A stretch of DNA of 64,000 nucleotides, taken from assembly GCA_038254545.1 (NCBI GenBank), contig JBBSGB010000011.1, positions 1 to 64,000 of the forward strand. Reading direction: 5' to 3'. Positions 8,409-22,058 of this stretch are shown here, piece after piece; the stretch's first letter is position 1, and the number at the start of each line of letters is the position of its first letter. The position numbers were made by a program, and so were the translations under genes. The DNA comes from CAHJXF01 sp038254545. Lineage in GTDB: Bacteria > Pseudomonadota > Gammaproteobacteria > Burkholderiales > Burkholderiaceae_D. The notes beneath the pieces were generated by a model, which did no database searches, had not been told where the DNA came from, and was given only the letters and a program-made list of their open reading frames with translations.

Positions 8409-9749
8409 CTAAGCGACGCCGGCGAGACTTGCCGCAAGTCGTTCGGCGGCCCCGGTTGCAAGCGCTTCGGATTCGGCCTCGACCATTACCCGCAGGAGCG
8501 GCTCGGTCCCCGATGGCCGGATCAGGATGCGACCGCTGTTTCCGAGGTCGGCCTCGACCGATACGCGAGCCTCGACCAACGGCTTGTAGCCCTCCCAATC
8601 GAAACCCTTGGCGATCTTCACGTTGATCAGGCGTTGGGGATAGAGCCGCACGTCGGCGGTCAACTCGGACAGGGAACGATCGCTGCGCCGTATCGCCGAG
8701 AGAACCTGCAGCGCGCTGACGATGCCGTCCCCCGTGGAGTGCTTGTCGAGGCACAGGAGGTGTCCGGAACTTTCGCCGCCCCACAACCATCCGTTCTCGA
8801 CCAGCATCTCGAGCACATAGCGGTCGCCGACCTTGGCGCGCGCGAACGATACGCCGAGCTCACGCAACGCATGCTCGACGGCGAGGTTGGTCATCAGCGT
8901 GCCGACCACGCCCGAGCGCTTGCCCTGCTCGACGCCATCGCGCACCACCACGTAGAGCAACTCGTCGCCGTTGTAGAGGCGGCCTTCGGCATCGGTCATC
9001 AGCAGCCGATCGGCGTCGCCATCGAGCGCGATGCCCAAGTCCGCGCGATGCGTGCGCACCGCTGCCGCGAGAGCGCCCGGATGCGTGGCACCGACACCCT
9101 CGTTGATGTTGAATCCATCGGGCGACGCACCGATCGCGACGACCTCGGCGCCCAGTTCGTGGAACACATGCGGCGCGATCTCGTAGGCCGCGCCGTTGGC
9201 GCAATCGATGACGATTTTGAGGCCCTTGAGATTGAGCTCGTTCGGAAACGTGCTCTTGCAGAACTCGATGTAGCGCCCTGCCGCATCGTCGATGCGCTTG
9301 GCCCTGCCGATCGCCTCGGATGGCGCGCACGTCAGCGGCTGCTCGAGCAGCGATTCGATTTCGAGTTCGACCGCATCGGGCAGCTTGGAGCCTTCGGCCG
9401 AGAAGAACTTGATGCCGTTGTCGTAGTAGGGATTGTGCGAAGCGCTGATCACGACCCCTGCGGACAGACGCAGCGCGCGCGTCAGATAGGCCACCGCAGC
9501 GGTCGGAACCGGGCCGGTCAGTTGCACGTTGACCCCGGCCGACGTGAAGCCCGCTTCGAGCGCGGCCTCGATCATGTAGCCGGACACGCGCGTGTCCTTG
9601 CCGATCAGCACGGTTGGCTTTCTGCCGATGTCGCGATGCTTGAAGACCTGGCCGGCGGCGTGGCCAAGACGCAGCATGAATTCCGGCGTGATCGGCGCCT
9701 CGCCCACACGTCCCCGAACGCCGTCGGTTCCAAAATACTTTCTGCTCAT
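8409..9749 (-). CDS. glmM: Phosphoglucosamine mutase GlmM
   Basis: Converts glucosamine-6-phosphate to glucosamine-1-phosphate for UDP-GlcNAc, and so for peptidoglycan and LPS. It is 446 aa, the family's length. It opens with KYFGTDGVRG, has the phosphoserine loop VISASHNPYYDNGIKFF (Ser near 100), the metal site DGDADR and the C-terminal phosphate-binding RPSGTEPLLRVM. ATG at 9749. It follows folP by 52 nt on the same strand, the common folP-glmM pairing. Confidence 0.98.
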   Translation of the reverse strand: MSRKYFGTDGVRGRVGEAPITPEFMLRLGHAAGQVFKHRDIGRKPTVLIGKDTRVSGYMIEAALEAGFTSAGVNVQLTGPVPTAAVAYLTRALRLSAGVVISASHNPYYDNGIKFFSAEGSKLPDAVELEIESLLEQPLTCAPSEAIGRAKRIDDAAGRYIEFCKSTFPNELNLKGLKIVIDCANGAAYEIAPHVFHELGAEVVAIGASPDGFNINEGVGATHPGALAAAVRTHRADLGIALDGDADRLLMTDAEGRLYNGDELLYVVVRDGVEQGKRSGVVGTLMTNLAVEHALRELGVSFARAKVGDRYVLEMLVENGWLWGGESSGHLLCLDKHSTGDGIVSALQVLSAIRRSDRSLSELTADVRLYPQRLINVKIAKGFDWEGYKPLVEARVSVEADLGNSGRILIRPSGTEPLLRVMVEAESEALATGAAERLAASLAGVA

Positions 9750-9801
9750 GCGATGCGCCTTCTGTTTTTCAGACCGCGGATGCTATCACCGGACCGCAAC
9801 A

Positions 9802-10644
9802 TCACCGCGTAGCCGTCCGCGTCGACATCCACACCTTGATCGCGTCGACGGTCGCCGCGACATCGTGAACGCGCACGATGCGCGCTCCGTTTTCGATCGC
9901 AACGAGCGCGGCCGCGAGACTGCCGGCGAGCCGCTCGGTTAGCGGTCGCCCCGTGATCTGTCCGATCATGCCCTTGCGCGAAAGCCCGACGAGTATCGGA
10001 AGGCCCAGCGAGCCAAGCTCTCCGAGCCTGCGAAGCAAACTCAGGTTGTGCTCGAGCGCCTTGCCGAAGCCGAAACCGGGATCGATCACCAGCCGTTCGC
10101 GAGAGATGCCCTCCGCGATCAATGCGTCGCAACGTTCGCGAAGATGATGGCTGACTTCGGCCACCACGTCGTCGTAGTGTGGCGCGACCTGCATGGTCTG
10201 TGGTGTGCCTTGCATATGCATCACGCAGAGCGCGCAGTCGGAGGCTCGCACGGCCTCGCGCGACGCGTTGCTCGCGAAACCGGTGACGTCGTTGATCATC
10301 GATGCGCCGGCATCGAGCGCCTGCGCCATGACTTCGGCCTTCATCGTATCCACCGAGATCGGCACCGGCGCATCGCGTAATGCGGTGAGGACCGGCATCA
10401 GGCGCGCGACTTCGATATCCGCTGAAACCGGTGTCGCGCCCGGCCGCGTGGACTCGGCGCCGAGGTCGATGAGGTCGGCGCCTTCCTCCATCAGCCGCTC
10501 CGCATGCCGAATCGCGGCGCTCGCGTCGCCAAGGCGACCGCCGTCGGAGAATGAATCGGGCGTGAGGTTGACGATGCCCATCACGCGCGGGCGCGCAAGG
10601 TCGAGAACGAATCGGCCGCATCGAAGCACAGTCGCTTCAGCCAT
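9802..10644 (-). CDS. folP: Dihydropteroate synthase FolP
   Basis: Joins 6-hydroxymethyl-dihydropterin pyrophosphate to p-aminobenzoate in folate synthesis; the sulfonamide target. It is 280 aa from the ATG at 10644. Motifs: VMGIVNLTPDSFSDGG, DLGAESTRPGATPVS, SVDTMKAEV, MINDVTG, DPGFGFGKALEHNL and LVGLSRKGMIGQ. A GTG at 10692 would add 16 residues, but the ATG matches the usual family start and lies after the ftsH terminator. It is likely co-transcribed with glmM. Confidence 0.96.
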   Translation of the reverse strand: MAEATVLRCGRFVLDLARPRVMGIVNLTPDSFSDGGRLGDASAAIRHAERLMEEGADLIDLGAESTRPGATPVSADIEVARLMPVLTALRDAPVPISVDTMKAEVMAQALDAGASMINDVTGFASNASREAVRASDCALCVMHMQGTPQTMQVAPHYDDVVAEVSHHLRERCDALIAEGISRERLVIDPGFGFGKALEHNLSLLRRLGELGSLGLPILVGLSRKGMIGQITGRPLTERLAGSLAAALVAIENGARIVRVHDVAATVDAIKVWMSTRTATR

Positions 10645-10703
10645 GTTCGCGCGCGGTCCAGGTTTGCGCGGCGTCGAGTCCGGGCGCTGCACAGGTTCGA
10701 TCG

Positions 10704-10734
10704 CAAAAAAAGAAACGCCCGGACGAGCCGGGCG
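10704..10734 (-). terminator. Rho-independent terminator of ftsH
   Basis: On the minus strand: stem CGCCCGG/CCGGGCG (10716-10722 with 10728-10734), 5-nt loop, then TTTCTTTTTTT. It lies 20 nt past the ftsH stop and just upstream of folP. Confidence 0.88.
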
Positions 10735-10754
10735 ATTCGAGGGTCATGAAACGG

Positions 10755-12644
<1,890 letters not shown>

Positions 12645-12735
12645 GGTCTATCTCCTGCGGAGAGCGAGGCCGCATCTGCTGCCTCGCGGTAGGACAAGTC
12701 GATGATTCTAGTCGCTGAATCGATTCCGCGCTCAA

Positions 12736-13398
12736 TCATCGATACCGCTTCAAACCGCGGGCGAGTATGAAAGTCTCGGACGACTTGTCGCGCGAGGCTT
12801 TGGGCTTGCGCGGCGCGACCGTGACGAACTCCCGCTTGAGCGCTTCCACGATCTGGCTGTAGCCGCTGCCGTGAAATGCCTTTACGAGCAAGGCACCGCG
12901 CGGTTTCAAATACCTGACAGCAAAATCGGTCGCCAGTTCGATGATGTGCTCCATGCGCGCGGCGTCCGCCAATTCCACTCCCGACAGGTTGGGGGCCATG
13001 TCCGAAAGCACAAGGTCGACGCAACGGCCGTCGGGCGACTGTCCGATGAGATCGGTCAGTCTTTCCTCGAGTTGAGCGAGCACCGCCTCCTCGCGAAAAT
13101 CTCCCTGGATGAACTCGACGCCTTCGATCGTCTCCATCGGCAGCAGGTCGAGCGCGATGATGCGACCCGAGATACCCGCGCCCTTCTTCAACCGTTCGTG
13201 CGCGTATTGCGACCAGGAGCCCGGCGTCGCGCCCAGATCGACGATCACGTCGCCGGGCCTGATCAGCCGATCGCTCTCATCGATCTCCTTCAGCTTGAAC
13301 GCCGCACGCGCGCGATAGCCGTGCTTCTGCGCGAGCTTCACGTAGGGATCGTTGATATGGTCGTGCAACCACGACTGGTTGGATTTGTTTTTGGCCAT
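12736..13398 (-). CDS. rlmE: 23S rRNA 2'-O-ribose U2552 methyltransferase RlmE
   Basis: SAM-dependent RrmJ/FtsJ-family enzyme that methylates U2552 in the A-loop of 23S rRNA. It is 220 aa. It has the family N-terminus (SNQSWLHDHINDPYVKLAQK), SAM motif VDLGATPGSWSQ, the acidic SDMAPNLSG and the late catalytic lysine in LLVKAFHGSGY. It lies 91 nt upstream of ftsH on the same strand and is divergent from yhbY by 46 nt. This is the standard yhbY//rlmE-ftsH arrangement. Confidence 0.96.
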   Translation of the reverse strand: MAKNKSNQSWLHDHINDPYVKLAQKHGYRARAAFKLKEIDESDRLIRPGDVIVDLGATPGSWSQYAHERLKKGAGISGRIIALDLLPMETIEGVEFIQGDFREEAVLAQLEERLTDLIGQSPDGRCVDLVLSDMAPNLSGVELADAARMEHIIELATDFAVRYLKPRGALLVKAFHGSGYSQIVEALKREFVTVAPRKPKASRDKSSETFILARGLKRYR

Positions 13399-13444
13399 TG
13401 CTTGCTATGCTCGATGCCCTCACCCGCCTTGCCAACTGCCCATC

Positions 13445-13909
13445 ATGCCGCACACCCTGACTCCCGCCGAGCGCAAGGCGCTCAAGGCTCGCGCGCACGC
13501 TCTCGATCCCGTCGTCCTGATCGGCGATGCCGGCCTGACGCCGGCCGTGATGGCCGAGATCGATCGCGGGCTCACGTCGCACGAGCTGATCAAGGTCCGC
13601 GTTTTCGGTGACGACCGCGAAGCGCGCTTGGCGATGCGCGACCGCATCGTCGAAGAGCTCTCGGCCGAGCCGATCCAGGTGATCGGCAAGCTGCTCGTGC
13701 TGTTCCGAGCGGCGCCGCCGATCGAATCGACGTCGCTGCCGCGCCCTGCCACTAGCCGCGCGACTGCCAAGAAGGATGCTCGCGATGCGAGGCGCCCGCC
13801 CAGCCGGGTCTCGCCGCGCAAGCTGACGACGCATCCCCGCCCGCCGCGCACCGATCGCGTCCGCAAATCAGGCCAGCGATCGACCAAGAAGCCGCATCAG
13901 GATCGGTAG
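13445..13909 (+). CDS. yhbY: YhbY/CRM-domain RNA-binding protein
   Basis: CRM-fold RNA-binding protein associated with 50S ribosome assembly. The N-terminal ~95 residues carry the domain (LTPAERKALKARAHALDPVV, then IGDAGLTP where many relatives have a Gly-rich GxxG, then HELIKVRV). The last ~60 residues are a basic, Arg/Lys/Pro-rich tail not seen in E. coli YhbY and probably unstructured. The ATG at 13445 matches the family N-terminus; the frame is open further upstream, but that part is antisense to rlmE. The 3' end overlaps the convergent DUF4149 gene by 13 nt. Confidence 0.92.
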   Translation: MPHTLTPAERKALKARAHALDPVVLIGDAGLTPAVMAEIDRGLTSHELIKVRVFGDDREARLAMRDRIVEELSAEPIQVIGKLLVLFRAAPPIESTSLPRPATSRATAKKDARDARRPPSRVSPRKLTTHPRPPRTDRVRKSGQRSTKKPHQDR

Positions 13910-14343
13910 CGAGGCGCGCTCGCCAGCAACAGCCACGCCAGGGCCAGCGCAAACACGGCAAGCATCAGGTGCATCGCGCCGCCCGCGCCATGCAGGCTCG
14001 CGAACGACCACGGCCAGCCGGCACCGTGGCGCGCAATCGCGGGCGCGATCCAGAACAACTGCAAGGCGGCGGCGAACAGCATCGCTGCGGCGAGAGTCAT
14101 TTCCATGCTCGCGCGCGTCGACCGGGCGATCGATGCAACCGCCAGTGCGACGAGCGCGGCACTGAACGCGATCCAGTACGCGCTCTCGAATGCGCGCCCC
14201 GCGATGCGCCCTGCGAGCGTCCGATCGTCGGGCATCGCGTCGAACAGCATCGGCGCCACGCGCGCGGAAAACACCAGCGCTCCGAGCGCCACCGCACAAA
14301 GGATTGCAGCGCCGTGCCTTGCGAATGCCCGACGAGAAGACAA
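13897..14343 (-). CDS. DUF4149 membrane protein
   Basis: Small inner-membrane protein (148 aa) with four hydrophobic segments at about residues 12-32, 55-75, 82-102 and 122-142. The layout and motifs (FSARVAPMLFDAMPDD, RIAGRAFESAYWIAF, QLFWIAPAI) fit the DUF4149 family, whose function is unknown. The best start I can place is TTG at 14343. It sits 59 nt downstream of greA on the same strand, a neighbourhood common in betaproteobacteria. Confidence 0.75.
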   Translation of the reverse strand: MSSRRAFARHGAAILCAVALGALVFSARVAPMLFDAMPDDRTLAGRIAGRAFESAYWIAFSAALVALAVASIARSTRASMEMTLAAAMLFAAALQLFWIAPAIARHGAGWPWSFASLHGAGGAMHLMLAVFALALAWLLLASAPRYRS

Positions 14344-14402
14344 GGCGATCGCTCGGCCGAATCCGGAATGCGTGACGAGCGCGACGACTTTGCGGCGACT
14401 GG

Positions 14403-14879
14403 TCAGACGTAACGCACCGCCAGCACTTCGTACTCGCGCACGCCAGACGGCGCCTGCACCGCGGCGACATCGCCTTCGACCTTGCTGATCAGCGCACGCG
14501 CGATCGGGCTCGCCACCGAGATCTTGCCGACCTTGATGTCGGCCTCATCCTCGCCCACGATCTGGTACGCGACCTTTGTGCCCGACTCGAGCTCTTCGAG
14601 TTCGACCGTGGCGCCGAACACCACGCGCCCATCGGCATCGAGCGTGGCCGGGTCGATCACGCTCGCGTTCGACAGCTTGCCCTCGAGATCCCTGATGCGG
14701 GCCTCGACGAAACCCTGCCGCTCCTTGGCGGCGTCATAGTCGGCGTTCTCGGACAAGTCGCCGTGTGCGCGCGCCTCGGCTATCGCATTGACGACCATCG
14801 GCCGCTCGACGGTCTTTAAGCGATGCAGTTCTTCCTTCATCAGCGCGGCGCCGCGGACGGTAATCGGTATGGTGCTCAT
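14403..14879 (-). CDS. greA: Transcription elongation factor GreA
   Basis: Rescues backtracked RNA polymerase by stimulating cleavage of the nascent transcript. It is 158 aa. The N-terminal coiled coil holds the acidic tip motif DLSENADYDAAKERQ, and the C-terminal FKBP-like domain has IVGEDEAD and SPIARALI. ATG at 14879. It lies downstream of carB on the same strand, separated by 157 nt that contain a hairpin. Confidence 0.97.
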   Translation of the reverse strand: MSTIPITVRGAALMKEELHRLKTVERPMVVNAIAEARAHGDLSENADYDAAKERQGFVEARIRDLEGKLSNASVIDPATLDADGRVVFGATVELEELESGTKVAYQIVGEDEADIKVGKISVASPIARALISKVEGDVAAVQAPSGVREYEVLAVRYV

Positions 14880-14929
14880 GCGTTCTGCTTCAAAGAATAT
14901 GAGAGGCTGCCGAAAGCGAGGTAGCTGAA

Positions 14930-14955
14930 AGCGGCCTCAAATGACAGAGGCCGCT
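14930..14955 (-). terminator. Hairpin between carB and greA
   Basis: Perfect 9-bp inverted repeat AGCGGCCTC/GAGGCCGCT with an 8-nt loop, downstream of the carB stop on the minus strand. Only a weak T tract follows, so it may attenuate rather than terminate. Confidence 0.45.
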
Positions 14956-15036
14956 GCCGGCAAGTCCGCCGACAGCGACCTCTGAAGATGGATGGTTCGT
15001 CGAATCGACGGACCGACCACAGTTTATCAGGCCCGG

Positions 15037-18333
<3,297 letters not shown>

Positions 18334-18352
18334 GGGATGTGTGTCGCGCGAT

Positions 18353-18880
18353 TCAGGATTGGACAAATCCGATCGGCTTTTTCCTTGGTGCAACTGGCGG
18401 TGTCATCAACTCGCGGATCGCTTCGAATACGATTGCGAACTGGCTGTCGTACTTGGCTTCGAGCGTGGCAAGCTTCTTCGCGAGTTCCTTATTCGACTCC
18501 AGCATCGAGCGCAGCTTGACGAAGGTGCGCATAATTTCGATGTTGACGGCGATCGCGCGATCGCTGCGCAGGACGCTCGATAGCATCGCGACGCCTTGCT
18601 CTGTAAAGGCATAGGGTAGGTAGCGCGAGCCGCCCCAACTTGAAGTCACAATTTGTGACCTCAAGATCGCAAATTCTTGATTGGTCAACCGAAAAGCAAA
18701 ATCATCGGGGAAGCGATCGAGATTTCTGCGCATCGATTGCAGCAACACCTTGACCTCGACGCCATAAAGCTCGGCCAAATCGTGCGACAACATCACGCGC
18801 ATGCCGCGCAGTGAATAGATCCGCGCCTCGACGCCTTCGACGAGTTGCAACGTGCCGATCGGTATCGCGCGTTCAGCCAC
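18353..18880 (-). CDS. ORF6N-domain protein inserted between carA and carB
   Basis: A protein of 175 aa whose N-terminal ~90 residues match the ORF6N (KilA-N-related) DNA-binding domain: YSLRGMRVMLSHDLAELYGV, VLLQSMRRNLDRFPDDFAF, then ITSSWGGSRYLPYAFTEQGV with one change (VTSS). The C-terminal half, with Arg/Lys/Glu-rich heptad-like sequence, is probably a coiled coil. The GTG start at 18880 overlaps the carA stop by 8 nt, and its own stop is 19 nt before carB, so it lies inside the car transcript. ORF6N proteins occur in phages and as sporadic chromosomal genes of unknown role; a link to carbamoyl phosphate is not established. Confidence 0.85.
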   Translation of the reverse strand: MAERAIPIGTLQLVEGVEARIYSLRGMRVMLSHDLAELYGVEVKVLLQSMRRNLDRFPDDFAFRLTNQEFAILRSQIVTSSWGGSRYLPYAFTEQGVAMLSSVLRSDRAIAVNIEIMRTFVKLRSMLESNKELAKKLATLEAKYDSQFAIVFEAIRELMTPPVAPRKKPIGFVQS

Positions 18881-20048
18881 GCGCCATCTCCATCGATGCG
18901 ATGAACCGATCGAACAGATACCCGATGTCGTGCGGCCCCGGGCTCGCTTCCGGGTGTCCCTGAAAACAGAACGCCGGTTGGTCGGTGCGCGCGAAACCCT
19001 GCAGCGACCCATCGAACAGCGACACGTGCGTGACCTTGCAATTCGACGGCAGCGACGCGGAATCGACCGCGAAACCGTGGTTCTGCGACGTGATCAACAC
19101 CTGTCCGGTCTCGAGGTCCTGCACCGGATGATTCGCACCGTGATGTCCGAACTTCATCTTTACGGTCTTCGCACCTGAAGCCAGCGCCATGATTTGCTGG
19201 CCGAGACAAATGCCGAATGTCGGCAGGCCGCGTTCAATCAGTTCACGTGTCGCCGCGATCGCATAGTCGCAAGGCTCGGGATCTCCCGGTCCGTTCGCCA
19301 GGAAGATGCCATCGGGTTTGAATGCAAGCGCATCGGCCGACGAAGCCTGCGCGGGCAGCACGGTCACGCGACAGCCACGCGCGGCGAGCATGCGAAGAAT
19401 GTTGTGCTTGATGCCGTAGTCGAAGGCGACGACGTGAAAACGCGCCGTGCCGCCGCTTTTATAACCATCGCCCAGGTTCCAGACCGAATCCGTCCAGTCA
19501 TAAGGCTCGCGCGCGCTGACGACTTTTGCGAGATCGAGACCGGCGAGACCGGGGAAACTGCGAGCGAGCCCAAGCGCTTTTTCCACATCGCCGGCGTCGC
19601 CCTTGCAGTCGGCGAGGATCGCGCCGTTCTGTGCGCCCTTGTTGCGCAGCAGGCGCGTGAGCCTGCGCGTGTCGATGCCGGCGATCGCGACGCAGCCTTC
19701 GGCTCTCAGATAGTCCGAGAGACTGCGTGTGGCGCGAAAGCTGGAGTAAGTCCGCGGCAGATCGCGAATCAAGAGGCCGGCCGCGTGAATGCGCGTCGCC
19801 TCGACATCTTCATCGTTGGCGCCGGTATTGCCCACATGCGGGTAGGTCAGCGTGACGATCTGGCGCGCATAACTCGGATCGGTCAGGATTTCCTGATAGC
19901 CGGTCATCGAGGTATTGAACACGACCTCGCCGATCGACTGTCCGGGCGCCCCGATCGAGATGCCGCGAAACACCGTTCCATCGGCAAGCGCAAGAAGTGC
20001 TGGTCCGCTCGCATTGGGATCGGCGGGAAAGAAATCGGTCGGCAACAA
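18873..20048 (-). CDS. carA: Carbamoyl-phosphate synthase small subunit CarA
   Basis: Glutamine amidotransferase subunit supplying ammonia to CarB. It is 391 aa. The N-terminal CPSase domain includes GEVVFNTSMTGYQEILTDPS. The class I glutaminase domain has ILLANGPGDPEPC-type sequence, nucleophile CLGICLGQQ-like GICLGQQIMALA, and HPEASPGPHD. The start is TTG at 20048 with AGGGG 6-7 nt upstream; no in-frame ATG lies nearby. It is first in carA-ORF6N-carB and divergent from tal by 240 nt. That gap presumably holds both promoters, but I could not place them. Confidence 0.96.
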   Translation of the reverse strand: MLPTDFFPADPNASGPALLALADGTVFRGISIGAPGQSIGEVVFNTSMTGYQEILTDPSYARQIVTLTYPHVGNTGANDEDVEATRIHAAGLLIRDLPRTYSSFRATRSLSDYLRAEGCVAIAGIDTRRLTRLLRNKGAQNGAILADCKGDAGDVEKALGLARSFPGLAGLDLAKVVSAREPYDWTDSVWNLGDGYKSGGTARFHVVAFDYGIKHNILRMLAARGCRVTVLPAQASSADALAFKPDGIFLANGPGDPEPCDYAIAATRELIERGLPTFGICLGQQIMALASGAKTVKMKFGHHGANHPVQDLETGQVLITSQNHGFAVDSASLPSNCKVTHVSLFDGSLQGFARTDQPAFCFQGHPEASPGPHDIGYLFDRFIASMEMARG

Positions 20049-20288
20049 GAAGAACCCCTGTCATGGCCGGCCGGCGCGCATCGCGTGGCTACGCGTTTCG
20101 AACCCGGCGCGCAGAATGCGGGCGCACGGATCGAGCGATGAACGAAAGATGGGAGGTCGCGCGGACGGTCGGCGGATGAAGATAAACTTTCGAATTATAC
20201 CGTGTCAAACTCGCTCGACCCCTTCCTGTATTCCGCCCCGCGAACCAGCCGCGCGCCAGCCACCGCCGCTCCAACCCATTCTTCAGCC

Positions 20289-21227
20289 ATGAACCAACTC
20301 GAACAACTCAAGCAATACACCACGGTGGTTGCCGACACCGGCGATTTCGAAGCGATGCGCGCCTATGCGCCGCAGGACGCGACCACCAATCCCTCGCTGA
20401 TCCTCAAGGCGGTGGGCGTCGAGGCGAACAAACCGCTGTTGCAGAAGACGGTGCACGCGCACGCGAAAGAGCCGCCCACCGAATTGATCGACCGCGTGAT
20501 GATCGCCTTCGGGCTCGAAATCCTGAAGATCATCCCGGGCCGCGTCTCCACCGAAACCGATGCGCGACTCTCGTTTGACACCGCGTCGCTGATCGCGAAA
20601 GCCCACCGCCTGATCGCGCTCTACGAGGCCGAGGGCATCGCCCGCGAACGCGTGCTGATCAAGCTCTCATCGACCTGGGAAGGCATCCGCGCGGCCGAGG
20701 CACTCGAGCGCGAGGGCATCCACTGCAACATGACGCTGCTGTTCTCCCTGGCGCAGGCGACCGAGTCGGCCGAGGCCGGGGCGACGCTGATCTCGCCGTT
20801 CGTAGGCCGCATCACCGACTGGTACAAGAAAGCCGAAGGCAAGGAAAGCTATCCGCCGGCTGACGATCCGGGCGTGCATTCGGTCCAGCGCATCTATGCC
20901 ACGTTCAAGCAGCTCGGCTATCCGACGCAGATCATGGGTGCGAGCTTTCGCAATCCCGGCCAGGTGCTCGAGCTGGCCGGATGCGATCTTCTGACGATCA
21001 GCCCGGACATCATGCAGAAGTTGACCGAAAGCGACGCGAAGATCGAGCCCAAGCTCACGCCCGAGTGGGCCAAGACTCAGGATGCGGAGCCGACGATCCT
21101 CGACGAGGCGAAGTTCCGCTTCGCGTTGAATGAAGACGCGATGGCCACCGAGAAACTGGCCGAGGGCATCCGCGTGTTTGCGGCCGATGCGGTCGAGCTG
21201 GAAAAGATGATCGCCGGAATGCAATAG
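20289..21227 (+). CDS. tal: Transaldolase
   Basis: Transfers dihydroxyacetone units between sugar phosphates in the non-oxidative pentose phosphate pathway. It is 312 aa, matching the TalB-type subfamily. Motifs: DATTNPSLILKA near residue 30, Schiff-base lysine Lys125 in VLIKLSSTWEG, NMTLLFSLAQA and SPFVGRITDWYKK. ATG at 20289 matches the family N-terminus (MNQLEQLKQYTTVVADTGDF). Stand-alone; its stop is 13 nt from the convergent ABC permease gene. Confidence 0.97.
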   Translation: MNQLEQLKQYTTVVADTGDFEAMRAYAPQDATTNPSLILKAVGVEANKPLLQKTVHAHAKEPPTELIDRVMIAFGLEILKIIPGRVSTETDARLSFDTASLIAKAHRLIALYEAEGIARERVLIKLSSTWEGIRAAEALEREGIHCNMTLLFSLAQATESAEAGATLISPFVGRITDWYKKAEGKESYPPADDPGVHSVQRIYATFKQLGYPTQIMGASFRNPGQVLELAGCDLLTISPDIMQKLTESDAKIEPKLTPEWAKTQDAEPTILDEAKFRFALNEDAMATEKLAEGIRVFAADAVELEKMIAGMQ

Positions 21228-21240
21228 CCGCGACCGCGAA

Positions 21241-22050
21241 CTAGAGCTTCTCGGTCTCTCCGCTCTTGGGCTGCCACTTCATCAACCGCCTTTCGACCAC
21301 GCCGACCAGCGTGTCGAGGATCAACGCGAACGCGGTCAACACGACGATGCCGGCGAAGACTGTGTTGATGTCGAACGTCCCCTCGGCCTGCAGGATCAGG
21401 TAACCCACTCCGCGCGCCGAACCCAGATATTCGCCCACGACGGCGCCCACGAACGCAAGTCCCACCGACGTGTGCAGCGATGAGAACACCCAGCTCATCG
21501 CGCTGGGCAGATAGACGCTGCGCATCAACTGGCGCTTGGACGCCCCCAGCATGCGCGCGTTGGCGAGCACCACGGGGCTGACTTCGCGCACGCCCTGGAA
21601 GACGTTGAAGAACACGATGAAGAACACCAGCGTCATGCCGAGCGCGACCTTGGACCAGATGCCCAGGCCGAACCACACCGCGAAGATCGGCGCCAGTATC
21701 ACCCGCGGCATCGCATTGGCGCCCTTGATGTAGGGATCGAAAATCGCCGCGGCCGAAGGCGCGAGCGCGAGCCACATGCCGATGCCAAGCCCGGACAAGG
21801 TGCCGAAGACGAACGCGAGCACCGTCTCCAGCAAGGTCACTCCCAGATGCAGATAGATTTCGCCGGACACGAACCAGGTCCAGATGCGCTCGGCCACCTG
21901 CAGCGGTTCGCCGAAGAAGAACGCTGCCTGGCTCGCGTTCTTGAAGTAGATCGGCGGCAACAATGTCGGGCTGGTGAGCACGTACCAGAGCACGATCACG
22001 ATGACGAGCACCGCAACCTGCCAGAAGCGAACCGATGGCTTGCGCTTCAC
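21241..22050 (-). CDS. ABC transporter permease, NitT/TauT type
   Basis: Inner-membrane permease of a nitrate/sulfonate/taurine-type importer, 269 aa with about six hydrophobic segments. The EAA loop reads ANARMLGASKRQLMRSVYLP. GTG at 22050 is chosen because AAGGAC lies just upstream and the preceding frame is antisense-like sequence inside the ATPase gene. Last gene of a four-gene operon (binding protein, hydrolase, ATPase, permease), 8 nt after the ATPase. The substrate cannot be read from sequence. Confidence 0.88.
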   Translation of the reverse strand: MKRKPSVRFWQVAVLVIVIVLWYVLTSPTLLPPIYFKNASQAAFFFGEPLQVAERIWTWFVSGEIYLHLGVTLLETVLAFVFGTLSGLGIGMWLALAPSAAAIFDPYIKGANAMPRVILAPIFAVWFGLGIWSKVALGMTLVFFIVFFNVFQGVREVSPVVLANARMLGASKRQLMRSVYLPSAMSWVFSSLHTSVGLAFVGAVVGEYLGSARGVGYLILQAEGTFDINTVFAGIVVLTAFALILDTLVGVVERRLMKWQPKSGETEKL

Positions 22051-22058
22051 GCTCGTCC

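Noticed and set aside
8308..8790. N-terminal extension of pstS into glmM
   Set aside because: Would bury the signal peptide and cross the Pho box; the ATG at 8307 is clearly right.
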